Assembly (NCBI RefSeq): GCF_904846645.1
Contig: NZ_CAJHBO010000017.1
Span: forward strand, 1-64,000
Source: Psychrobacter sp. Pi2-1
GTDB taxonomy: Bacteria; Pseudomonadota; Gammaproteobacteria; Pseudomonadales; Moraxellaceae
DNA: 64,000 nt
Direction of reading: 5' to 3'
The notes beneath the pieces were generated by a model. The model was not told the DNA's origin and searched no databases. It worked only from the letters and a program-made list of their open reading frames with translations. This document shows, piece after piece, positions 29,170-37,380 of the stretch. Each line of letters begins with the position of its first letter. Within the stretch, counting starts at the first letter, position 1. The translations under genes were made by a program, and so were the position numbers.

Positions 29170-29871
29170 ATGAAGTACATCATCGTAGGACTAGGGAATT
29201 TTGGGGCATCATTGGGCTCGGCATTGACCAGTCAAGGGCATGAAGTGATTGCTATTGATAGTAGTATGCAACGGGTTGAAGCTTACAAAGAAGTGATTTC
29301 GCATACGCTGTGTATGGATGCCACGGACGAGTATACGGTTAGCGGATTACCAATCGTTGATACCGATATTGTCATTGTGGCGATTGGCGAAGATCAAGGG
29401 GCCAACGTTATGGCAACAGCGCTATTTAAGACGTTAAAAGCCAAGCGTTTAATTAGCCGTAGTATCAATCCACTACACGAAAAAGTCCTGCAAGCTATCG
29501 GCGTGGACGATTTGATTCACCCTGAAAAAGAGGCGGCCAATCGCTGGGCCAAGCGTCTGTCATTACGCTATTTTGTCGATTCGTTTGAATTGAGCGATAA
29601 CTTTAGCATGGTAGAGATTAAGATTCCAAATGTATTGATTGGTAAGACTGTCGACGACTTACAGTTAGAGCAAAAGTTCAATATCCGATTGCTTAGTACG
29701 TTGCGCTATGAGTATTATGAAGACAGTTTCGGTCGTACGCAGAGCAAGCCTAGCATTCAAGGTTTGGCGACGCCTGAGCAAGTATTGCAAGAGCGCGATG
29801 TATTAGTGATTTATGGTGCCAACAAACACATTAATCAGTTCTTACGTAGTGTGGGTATGAAAATCAAATAG
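29170..29871 (+). CDS. ktrA: potassium uptake regulator KtrA (RCK domain)
   Basis: 233-aa cytoplasmic gating ring subunit. The RCK_N Rossmann motif is MKYIIVGLGNFGASLG with the acidic end of beta2 (VIAIDSS), and an RCK_C domain covers about residues 140-225. It binds nucleotides and controls KtrB. Order and spacing (ktrB-ktrA) support a two-gene potassium uptake operon. High-affinity K+ uptake complements the betaine system in osmoadaptation. Confidence 0.9.
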   Translation: MKYIIVGLGNFGASLGSALTSQGHEVIAIDSSMQRVEAYKEVISHTLCMDATDEYTVSGLPIVDTDIVIVAIGEDQGANVMATALFKTLKAKRLISRSINPLHEKVLQAIGVDDLIHPEKEAANRWAKRLSLRYFVDSFELSDNFSMVEIKIPNVLIGKTVDDLQLEQKFNIRLLSTLRYEYYEDSFGRTQSKPSIQGLATPEQVLQERDVLVIYGANKHINQFLRSVGMKIK

Positions 29872-29909
29872 CAGCTTGCCATCGCAGTGATACCAGAAGG
29901 TATAGGGAA

Positions 29910-30458
29910 ATGATTATGAATAAGCGAAGTATATCTGTCCTATTGATCGCTATAATGGCACTACTGTCAGGTTGTGATCAATCAGCGCAAGACCCGAACG
30001 TTCTTTTGTCTGAGCATCAAAAAGACCCGATTAAAGAGTTGGCGATTACCTCAGACGTGGATCACAGTCAGTTTGGTTACAAGCAAACCTTTTATGTACC
30101 GATTTATTCTGATATCTATACCGATAGAGACGCTCGCAAAGTGCTGCTATCGGCCACGCTGAGTGTACGTAATACCACGCTCAAAAAGTCACTGTATATC
30201 AATAAAATTGATTATTACGATACAGATGGAGCATTGGTCAAATCATATCTAGATAAGCCTATCGAGCTACCAGCGATGGCCACGCTCAACTATATCGTCG
30301 AAAAAGAAGAAGACAAAGGTGGCTCTGGTGCCAACTTTATCATAGAAGTCGAAGGTGTAGATGAGACAGTCAGACCAGTGATAGAAGCAGTCATGATCGG
30401 TAACTTTAGCAATAAAGGCTTTGCCTTTAGTACAGAAGGCACGCCCGTGATACATTAA
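29910..30458 (+). CDS. DUF3124 lipoprotein
   Basis: 182-aa lipoprotein with signal and lipobox LLSGC (Cys at about 22). The mature part shows the DUF3124 pattern: YVPIYSDIYTDRDARKVLL, LSATLSVRNTT, INKIDYYDTDGALVKSYLDK and GGSGANFIIEV. The function of this family is unknown. It lies 38 bp after ktrA and could be in the same transcript. Confidence 0.8.
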   Translation: MIMNKRSISVLLIAIMALLSGCDQSAQDPNVLLSEHQKDPIKELAITSDVDHSQFGYKQTFYVPIYSDIYTDRDARKVLLSATLSVRNTTLKKSLYINKIDYYDTDGALVKSYLDKPIELPAMATLNYIVEKEEDKGGSGANFIIEVEGVDETVRPVIEAVMIGNFSNKGFAFSTEGTPVIH

Positions 30459-30520
30459 AGGAATGTATTCAGTGAAGTAATAAGTAACAAGGAAAGTTTA
30501 ATTCAACTCAAGGAAGCGTT

Positions 30521-30934
30521 ATGTCTGCAACCAAAGAAGAAATCAGCGCCTTTATGGCATTGGAGTTTCCCCAAACCAAATGCGTCGTCGAGACGGTCAA
30601 CGAAAATGGTGCGACCTTATCGCATGAGATCGGTATAAATGAATTGCGTCCCGGTGGCACAGTTTCGGGACCTGTCATGATGGCCGTTGCTGATGTAGCC
30701 ATCTATGTGGCGATACTCGGAAGAATCGGTATTGTCCCGTTAACGGTGACGACGAGTTTGACCATCAACTTTTTGCGTAAGCCATCAGCAAGTGCTCGTA
30801 TTATCGCTGAATGTACCTTGATGAAGGTAGGGCGCACGTTGATAGTAGGCGAGGTATCTCTGTATTCAGAAGGCTCTGATGACATTGTGGCTCACGTAGT
30901 TGGTACGTATTCGGTGCCGCCTAAGCGTTGTTAA
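30521..30934 (+). CDS. PaaI-family hotdog thioesterase
   Basis: 137-aa hotdog-fold protein. The central helix motif is RPGGTVSGPVMMAVADVAIY (about residues 45-64), followed by strands TTSLTINFLRKPSASARII. The family hydrolyses acyl- or aryl-CoA thioesters in the cytoplasm. Preceded by an AAGGA ribosome site. It converges on the cytochrome gene with only 27 bp between stops. Substrate unknown. Confidence 0.82.
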   Translation: MSATKEEISAFMALEFPQTKCVVETVNENGATLSHEIGINELRPGGTVSGPVMMAVADVAIYVAILGRIGIVPLTVTTSLTINFLRKPSASARIIAECTLMKVGRTLIVGEVSLYSEGSDDIVAHVVGTYSVPPKRC

Positions 30935-30961
30935 AGCTAGTTAGTTTGTCGTGTATTTTAC

Positions 30962-31642
30962 TCACTCACTAGGGTCTGATCCTGGTGGAAAATCATGGCG
31001 TAGCTGTGCGACGTTAGCAGTAGTCACTATATCAGTGAAATTATTTAGATCGCTATGCACGTATTGTGTGACAGCTGCTATTTGCTCGTCATTCATCATG
31101 CGGTGGAATGATGGCATGCCGCGTAGACCATTAATAACGACACTAATAATGTAGTATTTCGATTGCATCTTGCTGTTATTGGCTAGCGGTGGATAGTAGC
31201 CAGCACCTTGTGCGCCTTCACCTTTTTGCATATGACAACCTGCACAGGAGTCATCGTAGAGCTTTTTGCCATTAGTGGTAAAGAACCCCGTTTTACCTTG
31301 TGTGCTGCCTTCAAATTTAGTGAGCCACTGCTGCATGCTGGCATCTTCACTCATCTTTGGTATTGAGCGTACATCGACTATATTGGTAGTAGGTTCAGCC
31401 AATTCTGCTTTGGACATATATACGCCGCCCCATGCACCTTGATTGCGACTGGCTTGATTGTCAAAATTTTTGTCGAATATCATTGGTGCTGTCTGCGGAC
31501 TGGCGATAGTGGCTGCGTTTTCTGCCTTGTACTGACTACAGCCTGACAACGTTGTGAACGCTATCGACCCGCCGACCATGAGCATTATTATTGCCTTGCT
31601 CGAGCTAGATAATTTGATTGAGTTTGCTGTCATCACGTTCAT
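30962..31642 (-). CDS. monohaem cytochrome c lipoprotein
   Basis: Periplasmic electron carrier, 226 aa from the ATG at 31642, which has AGGA seven bases upstream; the frame is open to 31708. A hydrophobic signal ends in LSGC, so the protein is lipid-anchored. One haem site CAGCH is followed by YYPPLANNSKM and a methionine-containing segment GMPSFHRM. It is the last gene of the YceI/triheme/amine-oxidase cluster and probably accepts electrons there. Confidence 0.8.
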   Translation of the reverse strand: MNVMTANSIKLSSSSKAIIMLMVGGSIAFTTLSGCSQYKAENAATIASPQTAPMIFDKNFDNQASRNQGAWGGVYMSKAELAEPTTNIVDVRSIPKMSEDASMQQWLTKFEGSTQGKTGFFTTNGKKLYDDSCAGCHMQKGEGAQGAGYYPPLANNSKMQSKYYIISVVINGLRGMPSFHRMMNDEQIAAVTQYVHSDLNNFTDIVTTANVAQLRHDFPPGSDPSE

Positions 31643-31729
31643 AATTGTTCCTAATGTGCTTAGTCTCATTGTTATCATCCTTGCTTCAACGGCAGACTGG
31701 TTATTCAAAGCTCATTACTCAAAAGCTGG

Positions 31730-33331
31730 CTATCCAAGTTTCTTGGCCTTTTGATGTAAGCGTTTGGCAGCATCCATACCGGATAATATCGCGCCCTCTT
31801 GCCATGCAGGAATATGTGAGCAATGCTCTCCTGCTAACACAATACGATGATCTATCTCGCATAATGTCTCATAGTACTGCTCACGACTTGACTCGCTCCA
31901 AATACCGTAGCAGCCAAGCGACCAAGGGATACGGTGCCATGCGACAGACGTGCCCGAACGGAACTCTTTGGTATATTGCGGATGAATCTGTTTGCCATAG
32001 GCGAGCGCGGCATTGATACGTTCTTTAGGAGTCAACGAGTTAAATTTGTATGAGGCTTCCCCAAATCCATACGCGCCAAGTAGCACGCCCGAGCCTGTGC
32101 TAAACATATCTTGTGACGGGTAGGAGATTTGCGAGATAGGCATATCGGTATAGGTGATGCCGCCATAGATCCATTCATCCTCTTCCCAAAACCGTCGTTT
32201 AAACTCCAAGCCCACTTTGTAAGAGCTGTCATAAGGAACGGCTGCCATCGCTTGCTTCATTGGCGCGGAGACATTGATATCAATCTGCGTCAGTATGGAT
32301 AAAGGAATCGTACAAATGCACCAATCTGCGCGCACGGTTTTGATAGCACTATCAGGGCTGTTGCTATCAACATAATCAACAGTGACGCCAGTTTCGTCTT
32401 GATTGATTTTGGTGACTTTGGCATTGAAGGTAATCATCTCGCGACATTCACGTGTGAACGCATCACCGATTTTTCCCATACCGCCAACAGGCTGAAACAT
32501 CGTTGGTTGATGCACATGGACGGTATAGTTGGTATAAATATCCGACCACATGCCTGAGTCTAGTAATTTGTCCATCGGTATGGGGGTTGATGGCTTGGCA
32601 TCTGGCATTAGACCACCACCGGGATATACGCTATAGCCACGATGCTTACCAGTCTCATGGCTTTTGACATAGCGATAGTTATTATCAAGGACACCCCAGC
32701 CTTTTAAGCCTTCGAGTAGTTTTTCTTTGTCCTCTTTATTGACCGTACTATCGAGACTGCCCTTATTGACGGCTTTGGACAATAACTCTGACACATAACC
32801 GCGAATATCGCTTTGTACTTCGCCTAAGCGCTGCGGCGCCCCATCGAAGTGATTGGTACGATGCAAATAAGCGCGATCATTGGTTTGGATAAAAGGCTGC
32901 AATGCCACACCGAACTTTTTGCAGTAATGAAAGACCGCGTAGTGATGGATGGGCAATCGCCATGGACCGCCATTAAAGTAATTACCTTTTTTAAAGTCGC
33001 ACGTGACCTCAGCACCGCCCAGCTCCGTATATTTATCACCACTATTGAGCGTCCAGCTACGTCCGCCGCCGCGGTTTTGATACTCAAGCACGGTCACTTT
33101 GTAGCCTGCTTTGCGTAGCTCATAGGTCGCAGTCAGCCCGCCCAACCCTGCACCCAAAATCACGATGCTGGCACCAGCCGGTGCGCCTTCGAGATTCATC
33201 TCTTCTTTAAAGCTCGACTCGGATGCAAACCCCAACGTGGTCATCGCTTGATACATCGCGGTCGCGCCTGCAGTCTTGCCTATCATGGAGAGCAGTTGCC
33301 GACGCGTAGGGGATTGGAGCAGGTCATTCAT
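31730..33331 (-). CDS. Tat-exported flavin monoamine oxidase/dehydrogenase
   Basis: Flavin amine oxidase superfamily, 533 aa. The frame extends to 33391, but the ATG at 33331 has AGGA eight bases upstream and puts a twin-arginine signal at the very N-terminus (SPTRRQLLSMIGKTAGATA). FAD motif GAGLGGL is at residues 60-66, GGGRSW follows, and the C-terminal flavin-contact segment is AWQEGAILSGMDAAKRL. It should oxidise a primary amine or amino acid in the periplasm. Flanking cytochrome c genes suggest it passes electrons to cytochromes, as described for nicotine oxidoreductase NicA2, rather than only to oxygen. Substrate unknown. Confidence 0.82.
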   Translation of the reverse strand: MNDLLQSPTRRQLLSMIGKTAGATAMYQAMTTLGFASESSFKEEMNLEGAPAGASIVILGAGLGGLTATYELRKAGYKVTVLEYQNRGGGRSWTLNSGDKYTELGGAEVTCDFKKGNYFNGGPWRLPIHHYAVFHYCKKFGVALQPFIQTNDRAYLHRTNHFDGAPQRLGEVQSDIRGYVSELLSKAVNKGSLDSTVNKEDKEKLLEGLKGWGVLDNNYRYVKSHETGKHRGYSVYPGGGLMPDAKPSTPIPMDKLLDSGMWSDIYTNYTVHVHQPTMFQPVGGMGKIGDAFTRECREMITFNAKVTKINQDETGVTVDYVDSNSPDSAIKTVRADWCICTIPLSILTQIDINVSAPMKQAMAAVPYDSSYKVGLEFKRRFWEEDEWIYGGITYTDMPISQISYPSQDMFSTGSGVLLGAYGFGEASYKFNSLTPKERINAALAYGKQIHPQYTKEFRSGTSVAWHRIPWSLGCYGIWSESSREQYYETLCEIDHRIVLAGEHCSHIPAWQEGAILSGMDAAKRLHQKAKKLG

Positions 33332-33425
33332 AGGATTATCCTTATCGTGCTGGTCTTTGCCATATGACAAAAGGCGAAGATTAGAGCGCATTTCTTATAG
33401 TTAGTTTTAATGCCAATTCTTAGGG

Positions 33426-34847
33426 TTAGCTTTTTTCTTTTATCACACGCGTGACATCCGCTGCGCTGACATCGCTGTTTGGTAAACCACCAAATTTAAC
33501 TCGTACGTAGTTAGTGATGCTAGCGATTTGTGCAGAGCTTAAATCTTCTGAGAAGCCAGGCATTTTTGGTGCTGTGTTAAAGGCACCTTTTGCCCCAAAT
33601 GCAATGACGCCAATGAGTGCATCAGGTTTTACGCGGCGAATACTACTCAAACCAACGATGGAGGCGTAGCGTGCATCGGGCTGGGCGTAACCGTCGACGC
33701 CATGACAGCTAGCGCAATGTGTCAGATACAACTCTTTTGGCGTGTTGCTGTTCAGACCGCTATTGTTGGCACTGCTGACAGTATTGGTTTTGGCACGCGC
33801 CAGATAGTCTTTCTGCTCTAGCAAGTCATAAGTAATCGAGTTACTGACTGGTTGCGGTAGACGAGAGACATTGACAGGTATCAAATAATCATCGGTCTTA
33901 ATGGCTGGGACGACTTTTAAATAGTCAGCCATCGCTATCAGGTCTTCATCAGTGAGATAACGCGTACTATGTGCCACGGCTTCTGCCATTGGCCCGCCCG
34001 CATAAGCGCGCTTATCAAGTGTTCCTGTACGTAGGTAAGTTACGATGTCCATTTCGCTCCAACGACCAATCCCTGTGTCGTTGTCAGGCGTGATATTCGG
34101 TGCAAACCATTTGCCAAGTGGCGCCCCAGATAAGTAGCGGTCTTTATCGAGGCCTTGAGTTAAGTTGCGCGGTGTATGACAAGTGCCGCAGTGTTCTAAG
34201 TTATTGACCAGATATTCACCGCGCTGCTGGGTTGTCGTCAGCCCTGAACGATTTTTAGTAGAGGGCACATTAATGACATTCCATGCCAGCATCAAGCTAC
34301 GGAGGTTTAATGGGAAAGGCAAATGAGTGGTTTTTTCAGGGGGTTTGTCTACGATAGGTACGGTCTGGAAATAAGCAAATAAGGCGCTGATATCCTCATC
34401 TGTCATGCCATGATAAGACGGGTAAGGCATCGCAGGATAAAGCTGATGATTGGGTGCACGACCTTTTTGCAAGGCCTTTCTAAAACTGGCTTCGGTATAG
34501 TTGCCGATGCCATAGCGCGTTGACGGTGTAATATTGGTTGAGTAGATATTGCCAATGGGTGTCTCAATTGGTACGCCGCCACTATAGTCTTCACGGTGGC
34601 AGGCCATACAGTCAGCGGTACGCGCCACGTAAGCGCCGCGGTTGGCAAGCGCACTATTGGCTGGACTGACATTTGGTAGGGTTATTCGACTGTGCAAATT
34701 TTCCATTGGCAGGCTGACCGTGCCTGCCATCACGACGGTAGACACTAAGCTGAATCCCAATGTCAGTATTATTATCGAAGAAAATGACAATGCTGGCATG
34801 ACGGCAGAAAGTGGCTTCACAATGTCCTTATAATACCGATAAATCAT
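33426..34847 (-). CDS. triheme cytochrome c (alcohol-dehydrogenase cytochrome-subunit type)
   Basis: 473 aa from the ATG at 34847, chosen for its AAAGGA ribosome site; the frame is open to 34880. After an N-terminal hydrophobic helix there are three haem motifs: CMACH (80-84), CGTCH (220-224) and CASCH (378-382). Three cytochrome c domains in tandem are the layout of the cytochrome subunit of membrane-bound alcohol and gluconate dehydrogenases, which passes electrons to ubiquinone or an oxidase. Here the partner dehydrogenase is the flavin amine oxidase 94 bp downstream, which is unusual. Confidence 0.85.
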   Translation of the reverse strand: MIYRYYKDIVKPLSAVMPALSFSSIIILTLGFSLVSTVVMAGTVSLPMENLHSRITLPNVSPANSALANRGAYVARTADCMACHREDYSGGVPIETPIGNIYSTNITPSTRYGIGNYTEASFRKALQKGRAPNHQLYPAMPYPSYHGMTDEDISALFAYFQTVPIVDKPPEKTTHLPFPLNLRSLMLAWNVINVPSTKNRSGLTTTQQRGEYLVNNLEHCGTCHTPRNLTQGLDKDRYLSGAPLGKWFAPNITPDNDTGIGRWSEMDIVTYLRTGTLDKRAYAGGPMAEAVAHSTRYLTDEDLIAMADYLKVVPAIKTDDYLIPVNVSRLPQPVSNSITYDLLEQKDYLARAKTNTVSSANNSGLNSNTPKELYLTHCASCHGVDGYAQPDARYASIVGLSSIRRVKPDALIGVIAFGAKGAFNTAPKMPGFSEDLSSAQIASITNYVRVKFGGLPNSDVSAADVTRVIKEKS

Positions 34848-34921
34848 GTCTAATTCCTTTTTAAGCTTTCTGCAAATCACTACTAGTAACTATTAAGACA
34901 GTGGCGAAACATTAAAAAGCA

Positions 34922-35536
34922 CTACTGTCTGGCGGCTTCGACCTTGATACTTAAGTCAAGGTTTTTGGTCAGGCCGAACCAAGCGAATTTATTGATATTC
35001 CATTTTGTGCGATTAATCGTAGTAGTGAACTCGCCACCGCAAACATCTTTTTTGATGCTCGTGTTTAGATAACAATCGAACTTAGTCGCGGTTAGGCTAA
35101 TTGGGTGGGTCTCGCCATGCAGTGTCAATTGTCCATCTACCCGAGTAACATGAGGGCTTCTATTATCTTGATTGAAATGCCATTTCGTCGATTCGAAATG
35201 TGCTGAAGGAAATTTCTGCATATCAAAAAACTCAGGCCCCGTTAGACTATTATTGAAAGAAGGGTTGCCCGTATTTAAGGAGTTTATCGGTATGATCAAT
35301 GAGATATCACCTGATCTTAAGTTTGGATCGTATTGCAATTGACCTTTGATATTATAAAAACCACCAGTCGTGGCTGAACTCTTAAAGCGTTCAATAGCAA
35401 ATCGGATATGAGTGCTGGCAGGATTAATAGCGTAACTGGCAGCTTGACTGCTATTTGCAGTGCCTACGAGTAGTAATGGAATGGTCAAAAAAGAATAGAT
35501 ATGCGATGGTTTTGGTCTAATAGACAACAAGCGCAT
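34922..35536 (-). CDS. YceI-family periplasmic lipid/isoprenoid-binding protein
   Basis: 204 aa from the ATG at 35536, which is preceded by AAAGGA; the frame is open to 35581. The signal peptide ends near NSSQAA. The mature part shows the YceI pattern: YAINPASTHIRFAIERFK at the start, SLIIPINSLNTGNPSFN, FFDMQKFPSAHFES and the late WNINKFAWFGL. YceI proteins form lipocalin-like barrels that bind polyprenyl or quinone-like molecules. First gene of the cluster with two cytochromes and the amine oxidase; a quinone-related role is conceivable. Confidence 0.85.
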   Translation of the reverse strand: MRLLSIRPKPSHIYSFLTIPLLLVGTANSSQAASYAINPASTHIRFAIERFKSSATTGGFYNIKGQLQYDPNLRSGDISLIIPINSLNTGNPSFNNSLTGPEFFDMQKFPSAHFESTKWHFNQDNRSPHVTRVDGQLTLHGETHPISLTATKFDCYLNTSIKKDVCGGEFTTTINRTKWNINKFAWFGLTKNLDLSIKVEAARQ

Positions 35537-35714
35537 AGCTACATTCCTTTGCAGGCTATTGATATAGAGGAGCTTATTCACAAGCGCTATCCTTGCATTT
35601 GCTTAACAATAAGCCAGTGATTGTTTATTATTTATACAGGGTTTTTCAAATACTTAGTAGTGCTATTTTAGTAAAGAGTTAACGAACGACTCTGTTATGC
35701 CCGAACGTCAATTC

Positions 35715-35807
35715 CAAATATTGATGCATAAGTATTGATACCTAATTATTGAAGCTAAGTACTGATGCATAAGTACTGAATCTAAGTGCTGACTTTAAGT
35801 ATTAGAG
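35715..35807. repeat. degenerate 12-14-bp tandem repeats
   Basis: Seven consecutive imperfect units of the form TAAGTACTGATGCA (35715, 35729, 35743, 35756, 35770, 35783, 35795). The last unit covers the 3' end of the PAP2 phosphatase gene. No function is evident. Confidence 0.6.
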
Positions 35808-36595
35808 TGCTCAATACTAGACAAGCTAAGACCAGTACGTCCTTTATCATCGTTGGTGCTGTGTGCCTTACTCTTAATCGATTGTTTGAAAAATAGGGCT
35901 GCGAGCGCACAGGCTATGGTTAATGACAGTAGCATTGAGACCAATGTATGGCTAAAGAAATGATCGCCAAACAGCATCTTATACAGTCCCATTGTCCAGC
36001 CCAAAATAGTTACTGATACGACTATCTGGTAGCGGTATTTTCTTAGTGTCGGTAAAAAAGCCAGTCCATATAAAGAAAATCCTGCGCTGGCGTGAGCTGC
36101 TGGGAAGCATCTGGCTGGCGTTGCTGCTACGATGTTTTGCCATAGATTGAGATAAGGCAAATCCCCATTAAAAATAACCAAGTCATTTGGGCAGCTAACA
36201 TGGGTGACGCCTTTGAGCGTGGCAATGGTAGCAGGTACAATCGCCAATATAATCAGTAGGTAGCCGATCTCCCGAACGGATAAAGGAATCAAAAATCTAT
36301 CAAATTTATTGCGATGATGCGATGCAATGTCAGGCACAGGCAAGGGCTGTCTGTACTTAACAATTAAAACGACTATTAAGTATATAGCTAGCAGGATTAA
36401 TAGTGCCTTGGGCAAATCATAAAAGATAAACGCATAAGGCTGTGCGCCTTTTTCTAGTAGCCAGTGTCCATTGGTATAAAAAAGCTCACTAATGCGTATA
36501 TCTAACTGACTGTGCTCAAAAATTAAGGTGGCCATGACGGTCACGCACAGTAGTTTTAGCCAGTCCCAAGTCATTGCGTTGTTTTCTGAAGTCAT
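35795..36595 (-). CDS. PAP2-family membrane phosphatase
   Basis: 266-aa inner-membrane protein with about six helices and the PAP2 motifs in their usual order: PAAHASAGFSLYGLAF (with the catalytic-region histidine) and GDHFFSHTLVSML. Family members dephosphorylate phosphatidic acid, undecaprenyl pyrophosphate or lipid A phosphates on the periplasmic side. It lies downstream of dgkA in the eptA locus, so it may act in lipid turnover linked to lipid A modification. Start could be the first ATG or codon 8. Confidence 0.82.
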   Translation of the reverse strand: MTSENNAMTWDWLKLLCVTVMATLIFEHSQLDIRISELFYTNGHWLLEKGAQPYAFIFYDLPKALLILLAIYLIVVLIVKYRQPLPVPDIASHHRNKFDRFLIPLSVREIGYLLIILAIVPATIATLKGVTHVSCPNDLVIFNGDLPYLNLWQNIVAATPARCFPAAHASAGFSLYGLAFLPTLRKYRYQIVVSVTILGWTMGLYKMLFGDHFFSHTLVSMLLSLTIACALAALFFKQSIKSKAHSTNDDKGRTGLSLSSIEHSNT

Positions 36596-36707
36596 GACTA
36601 CACCTAATACCGTATATGCGATGTTGATAGTTCTTAATACGACCTTCGTTTTATTGTTTAAGATAGTGCTAGCAGCTCAGCGTGCTTATATGCGAGTGCT
36701 CGTCATC

Positions 36708-36747
36708 CTTTAATAAAATAGAGCAGACTTTAATAAAGTAGAGCAGA
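36708..36747. repeat. 20-bp tandem duplication at the 3' end of dgkA
   Basis: CTTTAATAAAATAGAGCAGA (36708-36727) is repeated with one mismatch at 36728-36747. The second unit contains the dgkA stop codon and last codons, so the first is a duplicate of the gene's end lying just beyond it. Confidence 0.7.
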
Positions 36748-37203
36748 TAATGCCATTACCCATAAAACCATTAACAAACTTAACGCTAAGAACTGCGCCG
36801 CAGAGCCGACATCTTTTGCTATCTTCGCAAGTGGATGCCTGGCTGTTGATGTATGGTCGACGCAAGCTTCGAGTCCTGTATTGAGCAGTTCAACAATCAA
36901 CGACAAAAAAGAAGCGACGATTAGCATCATTTTTATACCAAGCGCAAAAGGCAAAACGATGACAGCAGCTAGCAGTACAAGATTGAGCCACACAACTTGT
37001 CTAAAAGCCGCTTCAAATTTATATGCGGCTTTAAAGCCATCTATAGAGTAACCAGTGGCCTTTATAATGCGGAGGATTCCTGTTTTACCTTTAGCATGAC
37101 TCGCAAAGCTATCAGCTGCAAATGGACTATCATGTGCTGTTTGGTTGACAGAACTATGCTCGGCTGACGGCTCTATAAGGTTGGTATGAGTGATTTGCTT
37201 CAT
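36730..37203 (-). CDS. dgkA: diacylglycerol kinase DgkA
   Basis: Inner-membrane kinase converting diacylglycerol to phosphatidic acid. 157 aa, of which the first 35-40 residues are a polar extension absent from the 121-aa E. coli enzyme. The core shows three helices and the motifs ATGYSIDGFKAAYKFEAAFR and VELLNTGLEACVDHTS. Diacylglycerol is the by-product of EptA activity, which explains why the gene is in this locus. The upstream region carries the same direct-repeat promoter as eptA (37243-37276), implying joint control. Confidence 0.9.
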   Translation of the reverse strand: MKQITHTNLIEPSAEHSSVNQTAHDSPFAADSFASHAKGKTGILRIIKATGYSIDGFKAAYKFEAAFRQVVWLNLVLLAAVIVLPFALGIKMMLIVASFLSLIVELLNTGLEACVDHTSTARHPLAKIAKDVGSAAQFLALSLLMVLWVMALSALLY

Positions 37204-37242
37204 AGGGCATTCTTAACGGTCTATTAAAATTAAGATAGCCTG

Positions 37243-37276
37243 AGTATAAGATGAGAGAGGTTAAGAAAACGTTAAG
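37243..37276 (-). promoter_or_regulatory. PmrA-box-like direct repeat and -10 of dgkA
   Basis: Read on the minus strand: CTTAAC-N5-CTTAAC (37276-37260), 11 bases, then TATACT (37248-37243). The hexamers lie on the same DNA face in the manner of PmrA boxes and take the place of a -35. The box ends 56 bases before the dgkA ATG. The same arrangement is found before eptA. Confidence 0.75.
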
Positions 37277-37380
37277 AGGATATAGAGGGATGAGAATAAA
37301 GCGTAATGGTTGTTTAAATTTTCATTTCCCAATCAGTAATTATGATTAGGAAATGAAGATGTATTTGGACTATCACAAGG

